Origin: CAUPWF01 sp036656795
GTDB taxonomy: Bacteria; Bacillota; Clostridia; Lachnospirales; Lachnospiraceae
DNA: 64,000 nucleotides
NCBI GenBank assembly: GCA_036656795.1
Contig: JAVXHR010000003.1
Location: forward strand, 77,734-141,733
Direction: 5' to 3'
This document shows, one piece after another, positions 43,014-52,004 of this stretch (positions are counted from its first letter, which is position 1; each line of letters starts with the position of its first letter). The position numbers and the translations under genes are program-made. The notes beneath the pieces are model-generated. The model saw only the letters and a program-made list of their open reading frames with translations, searched no databases and was not told the DNA's origin.

Positions 43014-44324
43014 ATGATATGGGCAAAGGAAGAAACCTTAGACAGAGATGAGATCGAAAAGATTCAATTAACAAAGTTAAAGGAAACGGTTACATATATA
43101 TATGAAAAGGTTGCGCCTTATCGTCAAAAGATGGATGAGGCACATGTAAAACCAGAGGATATAAAAGAATTAAAAGATCTTCAGAAATTACCATTTACAA
43201 ATAAGTCGGATTTTCGAGAAAATTATCCCACCGGATTATTTGCAGTAGAAAAAAAAGAATTGGTAAGAATACATGCAAGTTCTGGAACCACAGGAAAACC
43301 GACTATCGTAGGTTATACCAAACATGATATGCAAGTGTGGACAAATAACGTATCACGAGTAGCTTGTATGGGTGGAGCCAACGCAGATGATATTGTACAA
43401 AACGCATTCGGATATGGAATGTTTACAGGGGCACTGGGATTACATGCGGGGCTTGAGAATATAGGAGCTACAGTAATGCCTTGCTCAGCCGGAAATACAA
43501 AAAAACAGATTATGTATATGAAAGATATGGGAACAACATTATTGATTGCAACCCCTTCTTATGCGTTGCATCTAGGAGAAGAGATAAGAGCCATGGGATT
43601 AGATCCACAAAAAGATCTGAAGGTTCGAACGGGTTTATTTGGTGGAGAAGGAATGACAGAACCTATGCGTGATGAGATGCATCGGATATGGGGAGATGAA
43701 TTTATGTGTACCCAGAATTATGGTATGAGTGAATTGTGTGGCCCCGGGGTATCGGGTGAATGCACCCAATTATGTGGAATGCATGTGAATGAAGATTACT
43801 TTATTGCTGAAATTATTGATCCGGAAACAGGAGAGGTGTTGCCTCCGGGAGAATTGGGAGAGCTGGTTATTACCTGTTTAGGAAAAGAAGCATTACCTAT
43901 TATCAGATATCGGACAAAAGATCTGACAAGATTGCACTATGAACCATGTAAATGCGGAAGAACAACTGTAAGAATGGAGAATCTGTCAGGGCGTTCTGAT
44001 GATATGTTAGTGATTCGTGGGGTGAACGTATTCCCAACACAAATTGAAGAAGTATTATTACAAGTTACAGAAATCGGTCCTCATTATGAAATATTAGTAG
44101 AGCGTAAAAACAGATTGGATGTTATGACCATCTCGGTAGAGTTAATTGATGATCGCCTACTGGATAGTTATGCAAAATTAAGTGAATTGGAACAGAAGAT
44201 TAAGGCGAATCTGAAATCTTTGCTTGGATTGGCGGCTCAGATAAAATTAGTAGCACCTCATTCATTACAACGATTTGAAGGAAAAGCACGAAGAGTTACG
44301 GACTTACGAAAGGATGGATTATAG
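43014..44324 (+). CDS. paaK: Phenylacetate-CoA ligase family protein (first copy)
   Basis: Adenylate-forming ligase of 436 residues that activates an aryl acid such as phenylacetate or indoleacetate to its CoA thioester. The nucleotide loop ASSGTTGKPT is near residue 90; NYGMSELCGPG, YRTKDLTRL and SGRSDDMLVIRGVNVFP are family signatures, and a short CKCGR motif precedes the hinge. The start is ATG 43014 behind GGAGG (43002-43006). It is the first gene of a six-gene operon; iorA starts 2 bases after its stop. A second, diverged copy lies at 47105. Confidence 0.92.
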   Translation: MIWAKEETLDRDEIEKIQLTKLKETVTYIYEKVAPYRQKMDEAHVKPEDIKELKDLQKLPFTNKSDFRENYPTGLFAVEKKELVRIHASSGTTGKPTIVGYTKHDMQVWTNNVSRVACMGGANADDIVQNAFGYGMFTGALGLHAGLENIGATVMPCSAGNTKKQIMYMKDMGTTLLIATPSYALHLGEEIRAMGLDPQKDLKVRTGLFGGEGMTEPMRDEMHRIWGDEFMCTQNYGMSELCGPGVSGECTQLCGMHVNEDYFIAEIIDPETGEVLPPGELGELVITCLGKEALPIIRYRTKDLTRLHYEPCKCGRTTVRMENLSGRSDDMLVIRGVNVFPTQIEEVLLQVTEIGPHYEILVERKNRLDVMTISVELIDDRLLDSYAKLSELEQKIKANLKSLLGLAAQIKLVAPHSLQRFEGKARRVTDLRKDGL

Positions 44325-44326
44325 AC

Positions 44327-46087
44327 ATGGAAGAATCACAGATGAAACAAATGATTATGTTAGGAAATGAGGCAATTGCAAGAGGTGCCTATGAAGCAGG
44401 CGTTAAAGTGTCCGCAGCTTATCCGGGAACCCCAAGTACGGAAATCAGCGAAGCAATTATACAATATAAAGATTGTTTATATGCAGAATGGTCTCCAAAC
44501 GAGAAGGTAGCTACGGAAGTGGCCATTGGTGCAAGTGTTTCGGGCGTGCGTGCATTGGCATGTATGAAACATGTGGGATTGAATGTAGCATCAGATCCGT
44601 TATATACGGTATCTTATATGGGCGTAAATGGAGGATTGGTTTTAGTTGTTGCAGATGATCCCGGACTTTACAGTTCTCAAAATGAGCAGGATACACGCAT
44701 GGTTGCAAGAGCAGCACAAGTTCCGGTATTGGAACCATCAGATAGTGCTGAAGCAAAAGAATACATTAAATTAGCATATACAATCAGTGAAACCTACGAC
44801 CGTCCGGTGATACTTCGAACAACAACCAGATTAGCACATTCGCAAGGACTTGTTACCCTACAAGAACGAGAAGAAGTGGAAGACAAACCATATATAAAAG
44901 ATGTAAAGAAGACCGTTATGATGCCGGGGAATGCAAAATTGCGTCACATAGAAATCGAACAACGCAATCTGGAATTGACAAAAGCAGCGGATACTCTGTC
45001 TATTAATACGGTAGAGATGAAAGACACCAAAATGGGAATCATTACCAGTGGTATTCCGTATCAATACGTAAAAGAAGCACTTCCGAACGCTTCTGTTTTA
45101 AAACTTGGAATGGTTCATCCTCTTCCAAGAAAGATGATAGAAGAATTTGCAAGTAAGGTAGAGGTTTTATATGTAGTAGAAGAGTTAGATCCGGTCATTG
45201 AAGAACAAGTGAAATCATGGGGAATTCCCGTTATTGGGAAAGAAATATTTACCGTACAAGGTGAATATAGTGCGAATATGCTTAAAAAAGCAATTTTAAA
45301 AGAAGAAATTCAAGCTAAACCAGCAGCTCAAGTCCCAATGCGTCCACCAATTCTTTGCCCTGGTTGTCCACATAGAAGTGTATATCATGTATTGAATAAA
45401 TTAAAGATACATGCAGCCGGAGATATCGGGTGCTATACCCTTGGGGCTGTTGCACCACTGAGCGTTGTAGATACCACAATCTGTATGGGGGCCAGTATTA
45501 GCAGCCTTCATGGAATGGAAAAAGCAAAAGGAAAAGAGTATATTAAAAATTGGGTTGCAGTAATAGGAGATTCTACTTTTTTACATACGGGAGTCAATTC
45601 TTTGATGAACATGATGTATAATCAGGCAACAGGTACGGTTATGATTCTGGATAATTCCACCACCGGTATGACCGGACATCAAGATCATGCGGCTACTGGA
45701 AAGACGTTACAGGGAGATGAAACCAATGCAATTCATATTCCAAATCTCTGCAGAGCATTGGGCGTTAAAAATGTGGTGGAAGTAAATGCGTTTGATATTG
45801 ACTTATTGGAAAAGACTATTCAAGAGGAAATTGCAAAAGATGAAGTATCTGTCATTATTACAAAATCACCTTGTGTATTATTAGACAAATCAAAGAAACC
45901 GGTATATATTGCCCATGCAGATCGATGTAAAAAGTGCGGAATGTGTATGAAACCGGGGTGCCCCGCTATGACAAAGAATGAGGATGGTACTATCAAGATT
46001 GATGATACCATGTGTACGGGGTGTGGATTATGCAAAACATTGTGTAAGTTTGATGCAATTGAGCTGGTGAAAGAAGGTGACAGATAA
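44327..46087 (+). CDS. iorA: Indolepyruvate:ferredoxin oxidoreductase, alpha subunit
   Basis: Subunit of 586 residues of the enzyme that oxidatively decarboxylates aryl pyruvates to aryl-acetyl-CoA with ferredoxin. An N-terminal pyrimidine domain (AAYPGTPSTEI) is followed by LCPGCPHRS, the TPP-binding domain with GDIGCYTLG and GDSTFLHTGVNSL, and two C-terminal 4Fe-4S motifs (CKKCGMCMKPGC and CTGCGLCKTLCK). It acts in the cytoplasm as a heterodimer with IorB, whose ATG overlaps its stop codon by one base. Confidence 0.96.
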   Translation: MEESQMKQMIMLGNEAIARGAYEAGVKVSAAYPGTPSTEISEAIIQYKDCLYAEWSPNEKVATEVAIGASVSGVRALACMKHVGLNVASDPLYTVSYMGVNGGLVLVVADDPGLYSSQNEQDTRMVARAAQVPVLEPSDSAEAKEYIKLAYTISETYDRPVILRTTTRLAHSQGLVTLQEREEVEDKPYIKDVKKTVMMPGNAKLRHIEIEQRNLELTKAADTLSINTVEMKDTKMGIITSGIPYQYVKEALPNASVLKLGMVHPLPRKMIEEFASKVEVLYVVEELDPVIEEQVKSWGIPVIGKEIFTVQGEYSANMLKKAILKEEIQAKPAAQVPMRPPILCPGCPHRSVYHVLNKLKIHAAGDIGCYTLGAVAPLSVVDTTICMGASISSLHGMEKAKGKEYIKNWVAVIGDSTFLHTGVNSLMNMMYNQATGTVMILDNSTTGMTGHQDHAATGKTLQGDETNAIHIPNLCRALGVKNVVEVNAFDIDLLEKTIQEEIAKDEVSVIITKSPCVLLDKSKKPVYIAHADRCKKCGMCMKPGCPAMTKNEDGTIKIDDTMCTGCGLCKTLCKFDAIELVKEGDR

Positions 46088-46656
46088 TGGAAACAAAGAA
46101 TATTATGATTGTAGGGGTAGGCGGACAAGGAACATTACTTACAAGTAGAATCTTAGGAGGGCTTGCCATTGCAGGTGGGTATGATGTGAAATTATCCGAA
46201 GTTCATGGAATGGCACAACGAGGTGGAAGTGTTGTAACATTTGTAAGGTATGGAGAACAAGTGGCGGAGCCGATTGTAGAAGAAGGACAGGCAGATGTTG
46301 TAATTGCGTTTGAACGATTAGAAGCATTGCGCTACGCGCATTTTCTAAAAGATACAGGAGTGCTTATTGCAAATGATTGGCGTATCGACCCAATGCCTGT
46401 TGTGATTGGAGCTGCTTCTTATCCGGAAAAAATACTTGAAAAATTAGCAGAAACACATCAAGTTTATGTAGTGGATGCAACAAAAGAAGCAAAAGAATTA
46501 GGAAATTCAAGGGTCTTTAACATGATTGTGCTAGGAGTTGCCGCAAGACATATGGATTTCACTAAAGACCAGTGGTATCAAGTGATTCAGCAGACGGTGC
46601 CACCTAAGACAATTGAGATTAATAAGAAAGCTTTTGACGTAGGCTATCATCTATAG
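46087..46656 (+). CDS. iorB: Indolepyruvate:ferredoxin oxidoreductase, beta subunit
   Basis: Gamma-type subunit of 189 residues of the 2-oxoacid:ferredoxin oxidoreductase family, with GVGGQGTLLTSRILGG at the start and SEVHGMAQRGGSVVTFVR near residue 38, both diagnostic. It completes the IorAB enzyme. The start codon shares a base with the iorA stop, so translation is coupled. An ACT-domain gene follows after 9 bases. Confidence 0.95.
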   Translation: METKNIMIVGVGGQGTLLTSRILGGLAIAGGYDVKLSEVHGMAQRGGSVVTFVRYGEQVAEPIVEEGQADVVIAFERLEALRYAHFLKDTGVLIANDWRIDPMPVVIGAASYPEKILEKLAETHQVYVVDATKEAKELGNSRVFNMIVLGVAARHMDFTKDQWYQVIQQTVPPKTIEINKKAFDVGYHL

Positions 46657-46665
46657 GAGGAGATT

Positions 46666-47082
46666 ATGATTAAACAATTATCCATATTTGTAGAAAATAA
46701 ACCGGGAAGTTTAATGGATGTAACAGATGCATTGACAAATGCACATGTAAACATACGTGCAGTTGCTTCTTTTGATACTCCGGAATTCGGAATTCTTCGT
46801 CTTGTAGTAGACAAAGCAGAAGAAGCGAAAGATTACTTGACCCAACGTGGATTCGTGGTTCGTGTTCATGAGGTGATTGGAGTAGAATTAGAAGATAAAA
46901 AAGGAAATTTAAATCAGATGCTTTCTATATTGGCAGATGGTAAAATTAATATTAATTACATCTATTCTTTTGTGATTCGCCAAGGGGAAGCCCCGGTTAT
47001 GGTTTTTAATACCGATGATTTTGAGAAAGCAACGGCAATCTTAGAACAGGCAGATGTGAAAATAGTTAAAGAACTAGATTAA
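46666..47082 (+). CDS. Double ACT-domain protein (first copy)
   Basis: A 138-residue protein made of two ACT domains in tandem (about 1-68 and 69-138), with KQLSIFVENKPGSLMDVTDAL and an LEDKKGNLNQMLSILADGKIN repeat start. ACT domains usually bind amino acids to control an enzyme or regulator. Stand-alone ACT proteins are often found next to PaaK-type ligases, so this one may sense an aromatic amino acid or tune the ligase or IorAB (inference). AGGAGG precedes the ATG. Confidence 0.88.
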   Translation: MIKQLSIFVENKPGSLMDVTDALTNAHVNIRAVASFDTPEFGILRLVVDKAEEAKDYLTQRGFVVRVHEVIGVELEDKKGNLNQMLSILADGKININYIYSFVIRQGEAPVMVFNTDDFEKATAILEQADVKIVKELD

Positions 47083-47104
47083 TAAAGCTAACAGGAGGCA
47101 AAAC

Positions 47105-48403
47105 ATGATTTGGAATGAAGCAAAAGAATGCATGAGTAGAGATGAGATTGCCAATCTACAAGGAAAACGTCTTACAAAGATGGTGGATAGAGTGTATCAC
47201 AATGTGACCTTTTATCGAAAAAAAATGCAGGAAATGGGAATTGAACCCGGTGATATTACCCATGTGGAAGATGTAAGAAAATTACCTTATACTACAAAAA
47301 AGGATTTGAGGGATAATTATCCATTTGGTTTAGTGGCAGTCCCGGAATCACAGATTGCAAGGGTACATGCATCTTCGGGAACAACAGGAAAAGCAACCGT
47401 TGTAGCTTATACAAGAAGAGATATTGATATATGGGCGGATTGTGTGGCTCGTGTTATTACAATGGCAGGTGGAACAAGAGAAGACAGAATACACATCTCC
47501 TATGGGTATGGGCTATTTACCGGTGGTCTTGGCATTCATTATGGTGCAGAACATCTAGGTGCAACCGCAATTCCAATGTCTTCAGGAAACACCAAAAAAC
47601 AGATTACTATGATGGAAGATTTTGGCGCGACCATGTTATGCTGTACTCCGTCATATGCGTTACATCTTGCGGAGGCGTTGGAAGAAGCCGATAAGATTGA
47701 TAAGATTAAACTAAAATCGTGTATTCTTGGTGCAGAACCATGGACTGAAAATATGCGAAAAGAATTAGAAGCAAAGCTTCATGTGCAGGCACATGATATC
47801 TATGGATTAAGTGAAGTGATGGGACCAGGTGTTGCAGGAGATTGTATATATCATCAGGGACTTCATGTATTTGAAGATCATTTTCTTCCAGAAGTTATTA
47901 ATCCGGAGACTTTAAATCCTTGTAAAGATGGTGAAGTTGGTGAACTTGTATTTACTACATTGACGAAAGAGGCATTGCCATTATTTCGATATCGAACCAA
48001 GGACTTAACCAGTATTGATTATCGTCCATGTGAATGTGGAAGAACCCATGCCCGAATCTCTAAATTTGTAGGACGTTCTGATGATATGCTGATTATCCGA
48101 GGGGTAAATGTATTCCCGTCTCAAGTGGAAAGTGCATTGCTTGAAATGGGTGGAGTAACACCACATTATATGTTGATTGTAGATCGTGTAAATAATCTAG
48201 ATACATTAGAAGTAATGGTGGAAATAGATGAAAGCTTTTTCTCAGATGAGATTCGTGCTTTAGATAGTTTGACACAGAAGATAGCACATGTATTAAAACA
48301 AGCACTTGGGTTGGCGGTAAAAGTAAAGTTAGTAGAGCCTAAGACCATTGAACGCAGCGAAGGAAAAGCAAAACATGTAATTGATAAACGTCAATTAGTA
48401 TAA
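47105..48403 (+). CDS. paaK: Phenylacetate-CoA ligase family protein (second copy)
   Basis: Second aryl-CoA ligase of 432 residues, clearly homologous to but diverged from the copy at 43014. The ATP loop is ASSGTTGKATV; IYGLSEVMGPG, YRTKDLTSID, and GRSDDMLIIRGVNVFP follow. Sequence differences in the acid pocket suggest a different aryl acid for each copy (inference). It has AGGAGG upstream and is followed 11 bases later by a second ACT protein, so each ligase in the operon has its own ACT partner. Confidence 0.92.
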   Translation: MIWNEAKECMSRDEIANLQGKRLTKMVDRVYHNVTFYRKKMQEMGIEPGDITHVEDVRKLPYTTKKDLRDNYPFGLVAVPESQIARVHASSGTTGKATVVAYTRRDIDIWADCVARVITMAGGTREDRIHISYGYGLFTGGLGIHYGAEHLGATAIPMSSGNTKKQITMMEDFGATMLCCTPSYALHLAEALEEADKIDKIKLKSCILGAEPWTENMRKELEAKLHVQAHDIYGLSEVMGPGVAGDCIYHQGLHVFEDHFLPEVINPETLNPCKDGEVGELVFTTLTKEALPLFRYRTKDLTSIDYRPCECGRTHARISKFVGRSDDMLIIRGVNVFPSQVESALLEMGGVTPHYMLIVDRVNNLDTLEVMVEIDESFFSDEIRALDSLTQKIAHVLKQALGLAVKVKLVEPKTIERSEGKAKHVIDKRQLV

Positions 48404-48414
48404 GGGGGAAGAAG

Positions 48415-48846
48415 ATGACTATTAAACAATTATCTGTATTTTTAGAAAATAGAGAAGGACGCCTCGATGAAGTATTAGAAACACTCGGCAGACAGAATGT
48501 AAATATTGTTGCACTTAGTCTTGCAGACACTTCAGATTATGGGATGCTGCGAATGATTGTATCCGATCCTCAAAAAGGAAAAGAAGTACTAAAGGCGGTA
48601 GGTATTACAGCCATGATAACAGAAGTGATTGCACTACGTGTTTCTCATGCCTCTGGTTCACTTAGCAAAGCAATGCATCAATTGGTTGTAGCCGGGGTTA
48701 ATGTGGAATATATGTATGCGTTTGCCAATGGGAAGGACGCATCGGCAGTACTAAAGACCGAAGATTCAGAAAAAGCAATCGATGTACTATTAAAAAATGG
48801 ATTTAATGTATGGAAAGAGGAAGAGGCATATACAGCCAATTGCTAA
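48415..48846 (+). CDS. Double ACT-domain protein (second copy)
   Basis: A 143-residue tandem ACT protein, paralogous to the one at 46666: KQLSVFLENREGRLDEVLETL opens the first domain and a RVSHASGSLSKAMHQLVVAG segment the second. It is the last gene of the aryl-acid operon and is followed by a strong terminator. The likely role is ligand-dependent control of the preceding ligase; the ligand is unknown. Confidence 0.88.
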   Translation: MTIKQLSVFLENREGRLDEVLETLGRQNVNIVALSLADTSDYGMLRMIVSDPQKGKEVLKAVGITAMITEVIALRVSHASGSLSKAMHQLVVAGVNVEYMYAFANGKDASAVLKTEDSEKAIDVLLKNGFNVWKEEEAYTANC

Positions 48847-48863
48847 GTGTAAAAAGACAAGAA

Positions 48864-48893
48864 AAAAAGAACCGTAAAAACGGTTCTTTTTTC
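48864..48893 (+). terminator. Terminator of the aryl-acid operon
   Basis: Twelve-base perfect stem (48864-48875 with 48880-48891), a four-base loop and a run of six Ts. The left side is A-rich, so it could also stop transcripts from the other strand. Confidence 0.93.
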
Positions 48894-48967
48894 TAATCTC
48901 ATTTTGTGGTTTGCTTTTAATTATTAAATCAAGTTTATATAAGTAAAAGGCACATCTAAAATTCTGA

Positions 48968-49168
48968 TTAAAGTTTGATTACGTTGATTGCCTGAGGTCC
49001 TTTAGCACCGTCTGTTACTTCGAATTCCACTGCTTGACCTTCTTCTAAAGATTTGAATCCATCCATAGCTAAACCAGAATAATGTACAAATACATCACTA
49101 CCAGATTCGTCAGAAATAAATCCATACCCTTTTTGGTTGTTAAACCATTTTACTGTACCTTTGTTCAT
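48968..49168 (-). CDS. Cold-shock protein (CspA family)
   Basis: Single OB-fold nucleic-acid chaperone of 66 residues with RNP1 KGYGFI and RNP2 VFVHY, and the usual MNKGTVKWFN start. It binds single-stranded RNA and DNA and melts secondary structure. GGAGG lies upstream of the start on the minus strand. A promoter and a 7-bp inverted repeat lie 48-91 bases ahead of it. It is divergent from cysK and monocistronic. Confidence 0.97.
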   Translation of the reverse strand: MNKGTVKWFNNQKGYGFISDESGSDVFVHYSGLAMDGFKSLEEGQAVEFEVTDGAKGPQAINVIKL

Positions 49169-49215
49169 TGTGTTACCTCCATAAAAATATAAATAATAAA
49201 GTAGTGTATTGCATA

Positions 49216-49259
49216 TGCTAATACTCTGTCAGATTAGCACAATTTTACAACGATGTCAA
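49216..49259 (-). promoter_or_regulatory. Cold-shock gene promoter with overlapping inverted repeat
   Basis: On the minus strand TTGACA (49259-49254), 17-base spacer, TAATCT (49236-49231) with an upstream TG. The inverted repeat TGCTAAT-N10-ATTAGCA (49216-49222 and 49233-49239) covers the -10 box and the predicted start site, so it could be an operator or the first hairpin of the leader RNA. Confidence 0.55.
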
Positions 49260-49312
49260 CGAATATCAATCAAATATCAACAATAATTACTAAATAAATA
49301 GAAAAAAGAAAT

Positions 49313-49342
49313 TTGCAAAAATTACACAGGTAATGATACACT
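49313..49342 (+). promoter_or_regulatory. Promoter of cysK
   Basis: TTGCAA (49313-49318), 18-base spacer, TACACT (49337-49342) with TGA just upstream (extended -10). It is followed by a leader of about 55 bases to the cysK ATG. Confidence 0.55.
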
Positions 49343-49404
49343 TAATACAGGTTATTATTAAGAATATAACATAGAAACCATTAAAATGGAAATAGGAGGA
49401 ACAG

Positions 49405-50334
49405 ATGAGCAATATACGAAAAAATGTGTTGGAATTAATTGGACATACCCCGTTGATGGAAGTTGTCAGAATGGAAGAACAGCAGGAGTTAAGAGCCAGG
49501 CTACTTGTGAAATTAGAATTATTTAATCCGGCAGGAAGTGTAAAGGACAGAGTGGCCAGATCAATGGTATTAGATGCAGAAGAAAAAGGATTGATTCATG
49601 AAGGCGCAACTTTAATTGAACCAACAAGTGGTAATACCGGCATAGGTTTGGCAGCTATCGCAGCAGGGCGTGGATATCATGCCATATTAACCATGCCGGA
49701 TACTATGAGTATAGAACGTAGAAAATTGTTACAAGGATATGGTGCCAAGATTGTTCTGACAGATGGGAAACTTGGAATGACCGGTGCCATTGAAAAAGCA
49801 GAGGAATTAACAAAGGAAATTGAGAATTCTATTGTTCTTGGTCAATTTGTGAACCCGGCAAATGCAAAAGCGCATATGGATTCTACAGGTCCGGAGATAT
49901 GGGAAGATACCGATGGTGAAATTGATGTGTTTGTTGCCGGAGTTGGGACGGGAGGAACAATTACCGGAGTGGGAAATTATCTAAAACAAAAAAACTCACA
50001 GATTCAAGTTGTGGCTGTAGAACCCAGAAACTCAGCTGTATTATCAGGTGGTAAGGCAGGAAACCACGGATTACAGGGGATTGGGGCGGGATTCATTCCA
50101 ACCATTTTAGATTCCAAAAGTTATGATAAGATTGTGACAGTAGAGGAACAAGAAGCATATGAAGCAGTATGGGAGTTAGCGCATACGGAGGGGATACTGG
50201 TAGGCATCTCATCGGGGGCGGCACTTTATGCGGCACTTTCATTGGCTAAAAAGAAAGAATATGAAGGTAAAACAATTGTTGCGTTATTACCGGATACAGG
50301 TGAAAGATATCTGTCCACACCTATATTTGACTAA
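49405..50334 (+). CDS. cysK: Cysteine synthase (O-acetylserine sulfhydrylase)
   Basis: Fold-type II PLP enzyme of 309 residues making cysteine from O-acetylserine and sulfide. The Schiff-base lysine is in NPAGSVKDR, the substrate loop is PTSGNTG, the phosphate-binding loop is GVGTGGTITG, and ISSGAA is near the C-terminus. The length and motifs fit CysK/CysM; no serine acetyltransferase gene is beside it. AGGAGG precedes the ATG. Its own promoter lies in the divergent gap with the cold-shock gene. Confidence 0.95.
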   Translation: MSNIRKNVLELIGHTPLMEVVRMEEQQELRARLLVKLELFNPAGSVKDRVARSMVLDAEEKGLIHEGATLIEPTSGNTGIGLAAIAAGRGYHAILTMPDTMSIERRKLLQGYGAKIVLTDGKLGMTGAIEKAEELTKEIENSIVLGQFVNPANAKAHMDSTGPEIWEDTDGEIDVFVAGVGTGGTITGVGNYLKQKNSQIQVVAVEPRNSAVLSGGKAGNHGLQGIGAGFIPTILDSKSYDKIVTVEEQEAYEAVWELAHTEGILVGISSGAALYAALSLAKKKEYEGKTIVALLPDTGERYLSTPIFD

Positions 50335-50402
50335 AAAAGACATTAAAGAGAATCGTAATAAGTAGTTATTACTATAAGTAATAGATGATTTGTGGGTGGT
50401 AG

Positions 50403-50431
50403 TTTACATTCAAGATATGTTTTGGTACACT
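50403..50431 (+). promoter_or_regulatory. Promoter of the purine permease gene
   Basis: TTTACA (50403-50408), 17-base spacer, TACACT (50426-50431) with TG one base upstream. The leader to the ATG at 50492 is about 55 bases; I find no purine-riboswitch core in it. Confidence 0.55.
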
Positions 50432-50491
50432 ATACCGTAGAGCTTATTAAAAATGAGAGAATAAGTGTGTATTATACGTAGGAGGGAAATT

Positions 50492-51874
50492 ATGTTAGAA
50501 AAATTCTTTAAACTCCGTGAAAACGGAACAGATGTAAAAACTGAGGTTTTAGCAGGAATTACGACATTTATGACTATGGCGTACATCTTAGCAGTGAATC
50601 CAAGTATCTTATCAGCAACAGGAATGGATGCAGGTGCGGTGTTTACAGCAACAGCAATTGCCGCATGTTTGGGAACGTTGTTTATGGCACTTTTTGCAAA
50701 TTATCCATTTGCATTAGCACCGGGTATGGGGTTAAATGCTTATTTTGCATATACTGTAGTATTGGGTATGGGATATACTTGGCAGACTGCATTAGCAGCG
50801 GTATTTATAGAAGGTGTTATATTTATTGTGTTATCTGTGACCAGTGTGCGTGAAGCTATCTTTAATGCAATTCCGAAGAATTTAAAGGCAGCGGTAAGTG
50901 TAGGAATCGGGTTATTTATTGCATTTATAGGATTGCAAAATGCGAAGATTGTTATCGGTGGTGCTACATTAGTTCAATTATTTTCTCTGGATGGTTATAA
51001 TCTTGCCAATGGAGTAACAGCAACAATGTCAGATGTTGGAATTACAGCATTATTAGCAGTTATCGGAGTAATTATAACCGCAATTTTAGTTGTAAAGAAT
51101 GTAAAAGGAAATATCCTTTGGGGAATTTTGATTACTTGGATTCTTGGTATTGGTTGCCAATTGGGAGGATTGTATGTACCAAATCCTGAGCTTGGGTTCT
51201 TTAATTTACTACCGGATTTCAGTTCTGGATTGTCAATTCCAAGCATTATGCCAGTATTAGGGAAACTGGATTTCTCTGGAATTTTCTCTTTGAATTTTGT
51301 AGTCGTTGTATTTGCGTTTTTATTTGTTGATTTATTCGATACCATTGGAACTTTGATTGGGGTATCTTCCAAAGCGAATATGTTAGATAAAGATGGAAAA
51401 TTGCCACGTATTAAGGGCGCACTGTTAGCAGATGCAGTTGCAACAACAGCAGGAGCAGTTCTTGGTACTTCTACAACAACTACATATGTAGAAAGTGCAT
51501 CTGGGGTGTCAGAGGGTGGACGTACAGGACTTACAGCACTTATTACTGCGATTTTATTTGGATTGGCATTATTCCTATCTCCAATTTTTTTGGCAATTCC
51601 ATCATTTGCAACAGCGCCTGCATTAATTGTAGTAGGGTTCTATATGTTAACGAATATTGTAAATATTGATTTCGTAGATTACAGTGAAGCAATTCCATGT
51701 TTTATCTGTATTGCAGCGATGCCTTTCTTTTATAGTATATCAGAAGGTATCTCAATGGGAGTTATCGCATATGTTTTAATTAACTTATTTACCGGAAAAG
51801 CGAAGGAAAAGAAGATTAGTATTCTGATGTATGTCCTTGCAGTATTATTTGTTTTAAAATACATCTTTATCTAA
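50492..51874 (+). CDS. NCS2 family purine permease (AzgA/PbuG-like)
   Basis: Membrane transporter of 460 residues with 12-14 helices, in the AzgA-like branch that imports adenine, guanine or hypoxanthine by proton symport. Family marks are TEVLAGITTFMTMAYILAVN at the start, PGMGLNAYFAYTVV, DLFDTIGTLIG and VESASGVSEGGRTGLTA. The start is ATG 50492, 5 bases after GGAGGG (50481-50486); the frame from 50465 adds residues without a ribosome site. It has its own promoter and terminator. Confidence 0.92.
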   Translation: MLEKFFKLRENGTDVKTEVLAGITTFMTMAYILAVNPSILSATGMDAGAVFTATAIAACLGTLFMALFANYPFALAPGMGLNAYFAYTVVLGMGYTWQTALAAVFIEGVIFIVLSVTSVREAIFNAIPKNLKAAVSVGIGLFIAFIGLQNAKIVIGGATLVQLFSLDGYNLANGVTATMSDVGITALLAVIGVIITAILVVKNVKGNILWGILITWILGIGCQLGGLYVPNPELGFFNLLPDFSSGLSIPSIMPVLGKLDFSGIFSLNFVVVVFAFLFVDLFDTIGTLIGVSSKANMLDKDGKLPRIKGALLADAVATTAGAVLGTSTTTTYVESASGVSEGGRTGLTALITAILFGLALFLSPIFLAIPSFATAPALIVVGFYMLTNIVNIDFVDYSEAIPCFICIAAMPFFYSISEGISMGVIAYVLINLFTGKAKEKKISILMYVLAVLFVLKYIFI

Positions 51875-51900
51875 GTCAAGGAATTCTGAGTTATATTCAT

Positions 51901-51939
51901 AAAAAGGTGTTGCATATGTAAAATATGTGATGCCTTTTT
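51901..51939 (+). terminator. Terminator after the purine permease gene
   Basis: A 17-base stem (51901-51917 with 51923-51939) fully paired when G-U pairs are counted, a five-base loop, and five Ts forming the end of the right arm. Confidence 0.85.
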
Positions 51940-51940
51940 A

Positions 51941-51969
51941 TTGTGTTTCTAGAAAGGCTCATGTATAAT
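51941..51969 (+). promoter_or_regulatory. Promoter of the esterase operon
   Basis: TTGTGT (51941-51946), 17-base spacer, TATAAT (51964-51969), directly after the permease terminator and 36 bases before the esterase ATG. Confidence 0.6.
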
Positions 51970-52004
51970 AAATAGATACGAGATTATAAGAATGGGAGAC
52001 ACAG

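Noticed and set aside
49216..49239. Second CIRCE element before the cold-shock gene
   Set aside because: The inverted repeat contains ATTAGCA-like halves, but the arms, order and 10-base spacing do not match TTAGCACTC-N9-GAGTGCTAA.
50335..50491. Purine riboswitch before the NCS2 purine permease
   Set aside because: The conserved loop and junction sequences of purine riboswitches are absent, and the gap has only an extended -10 promoter.
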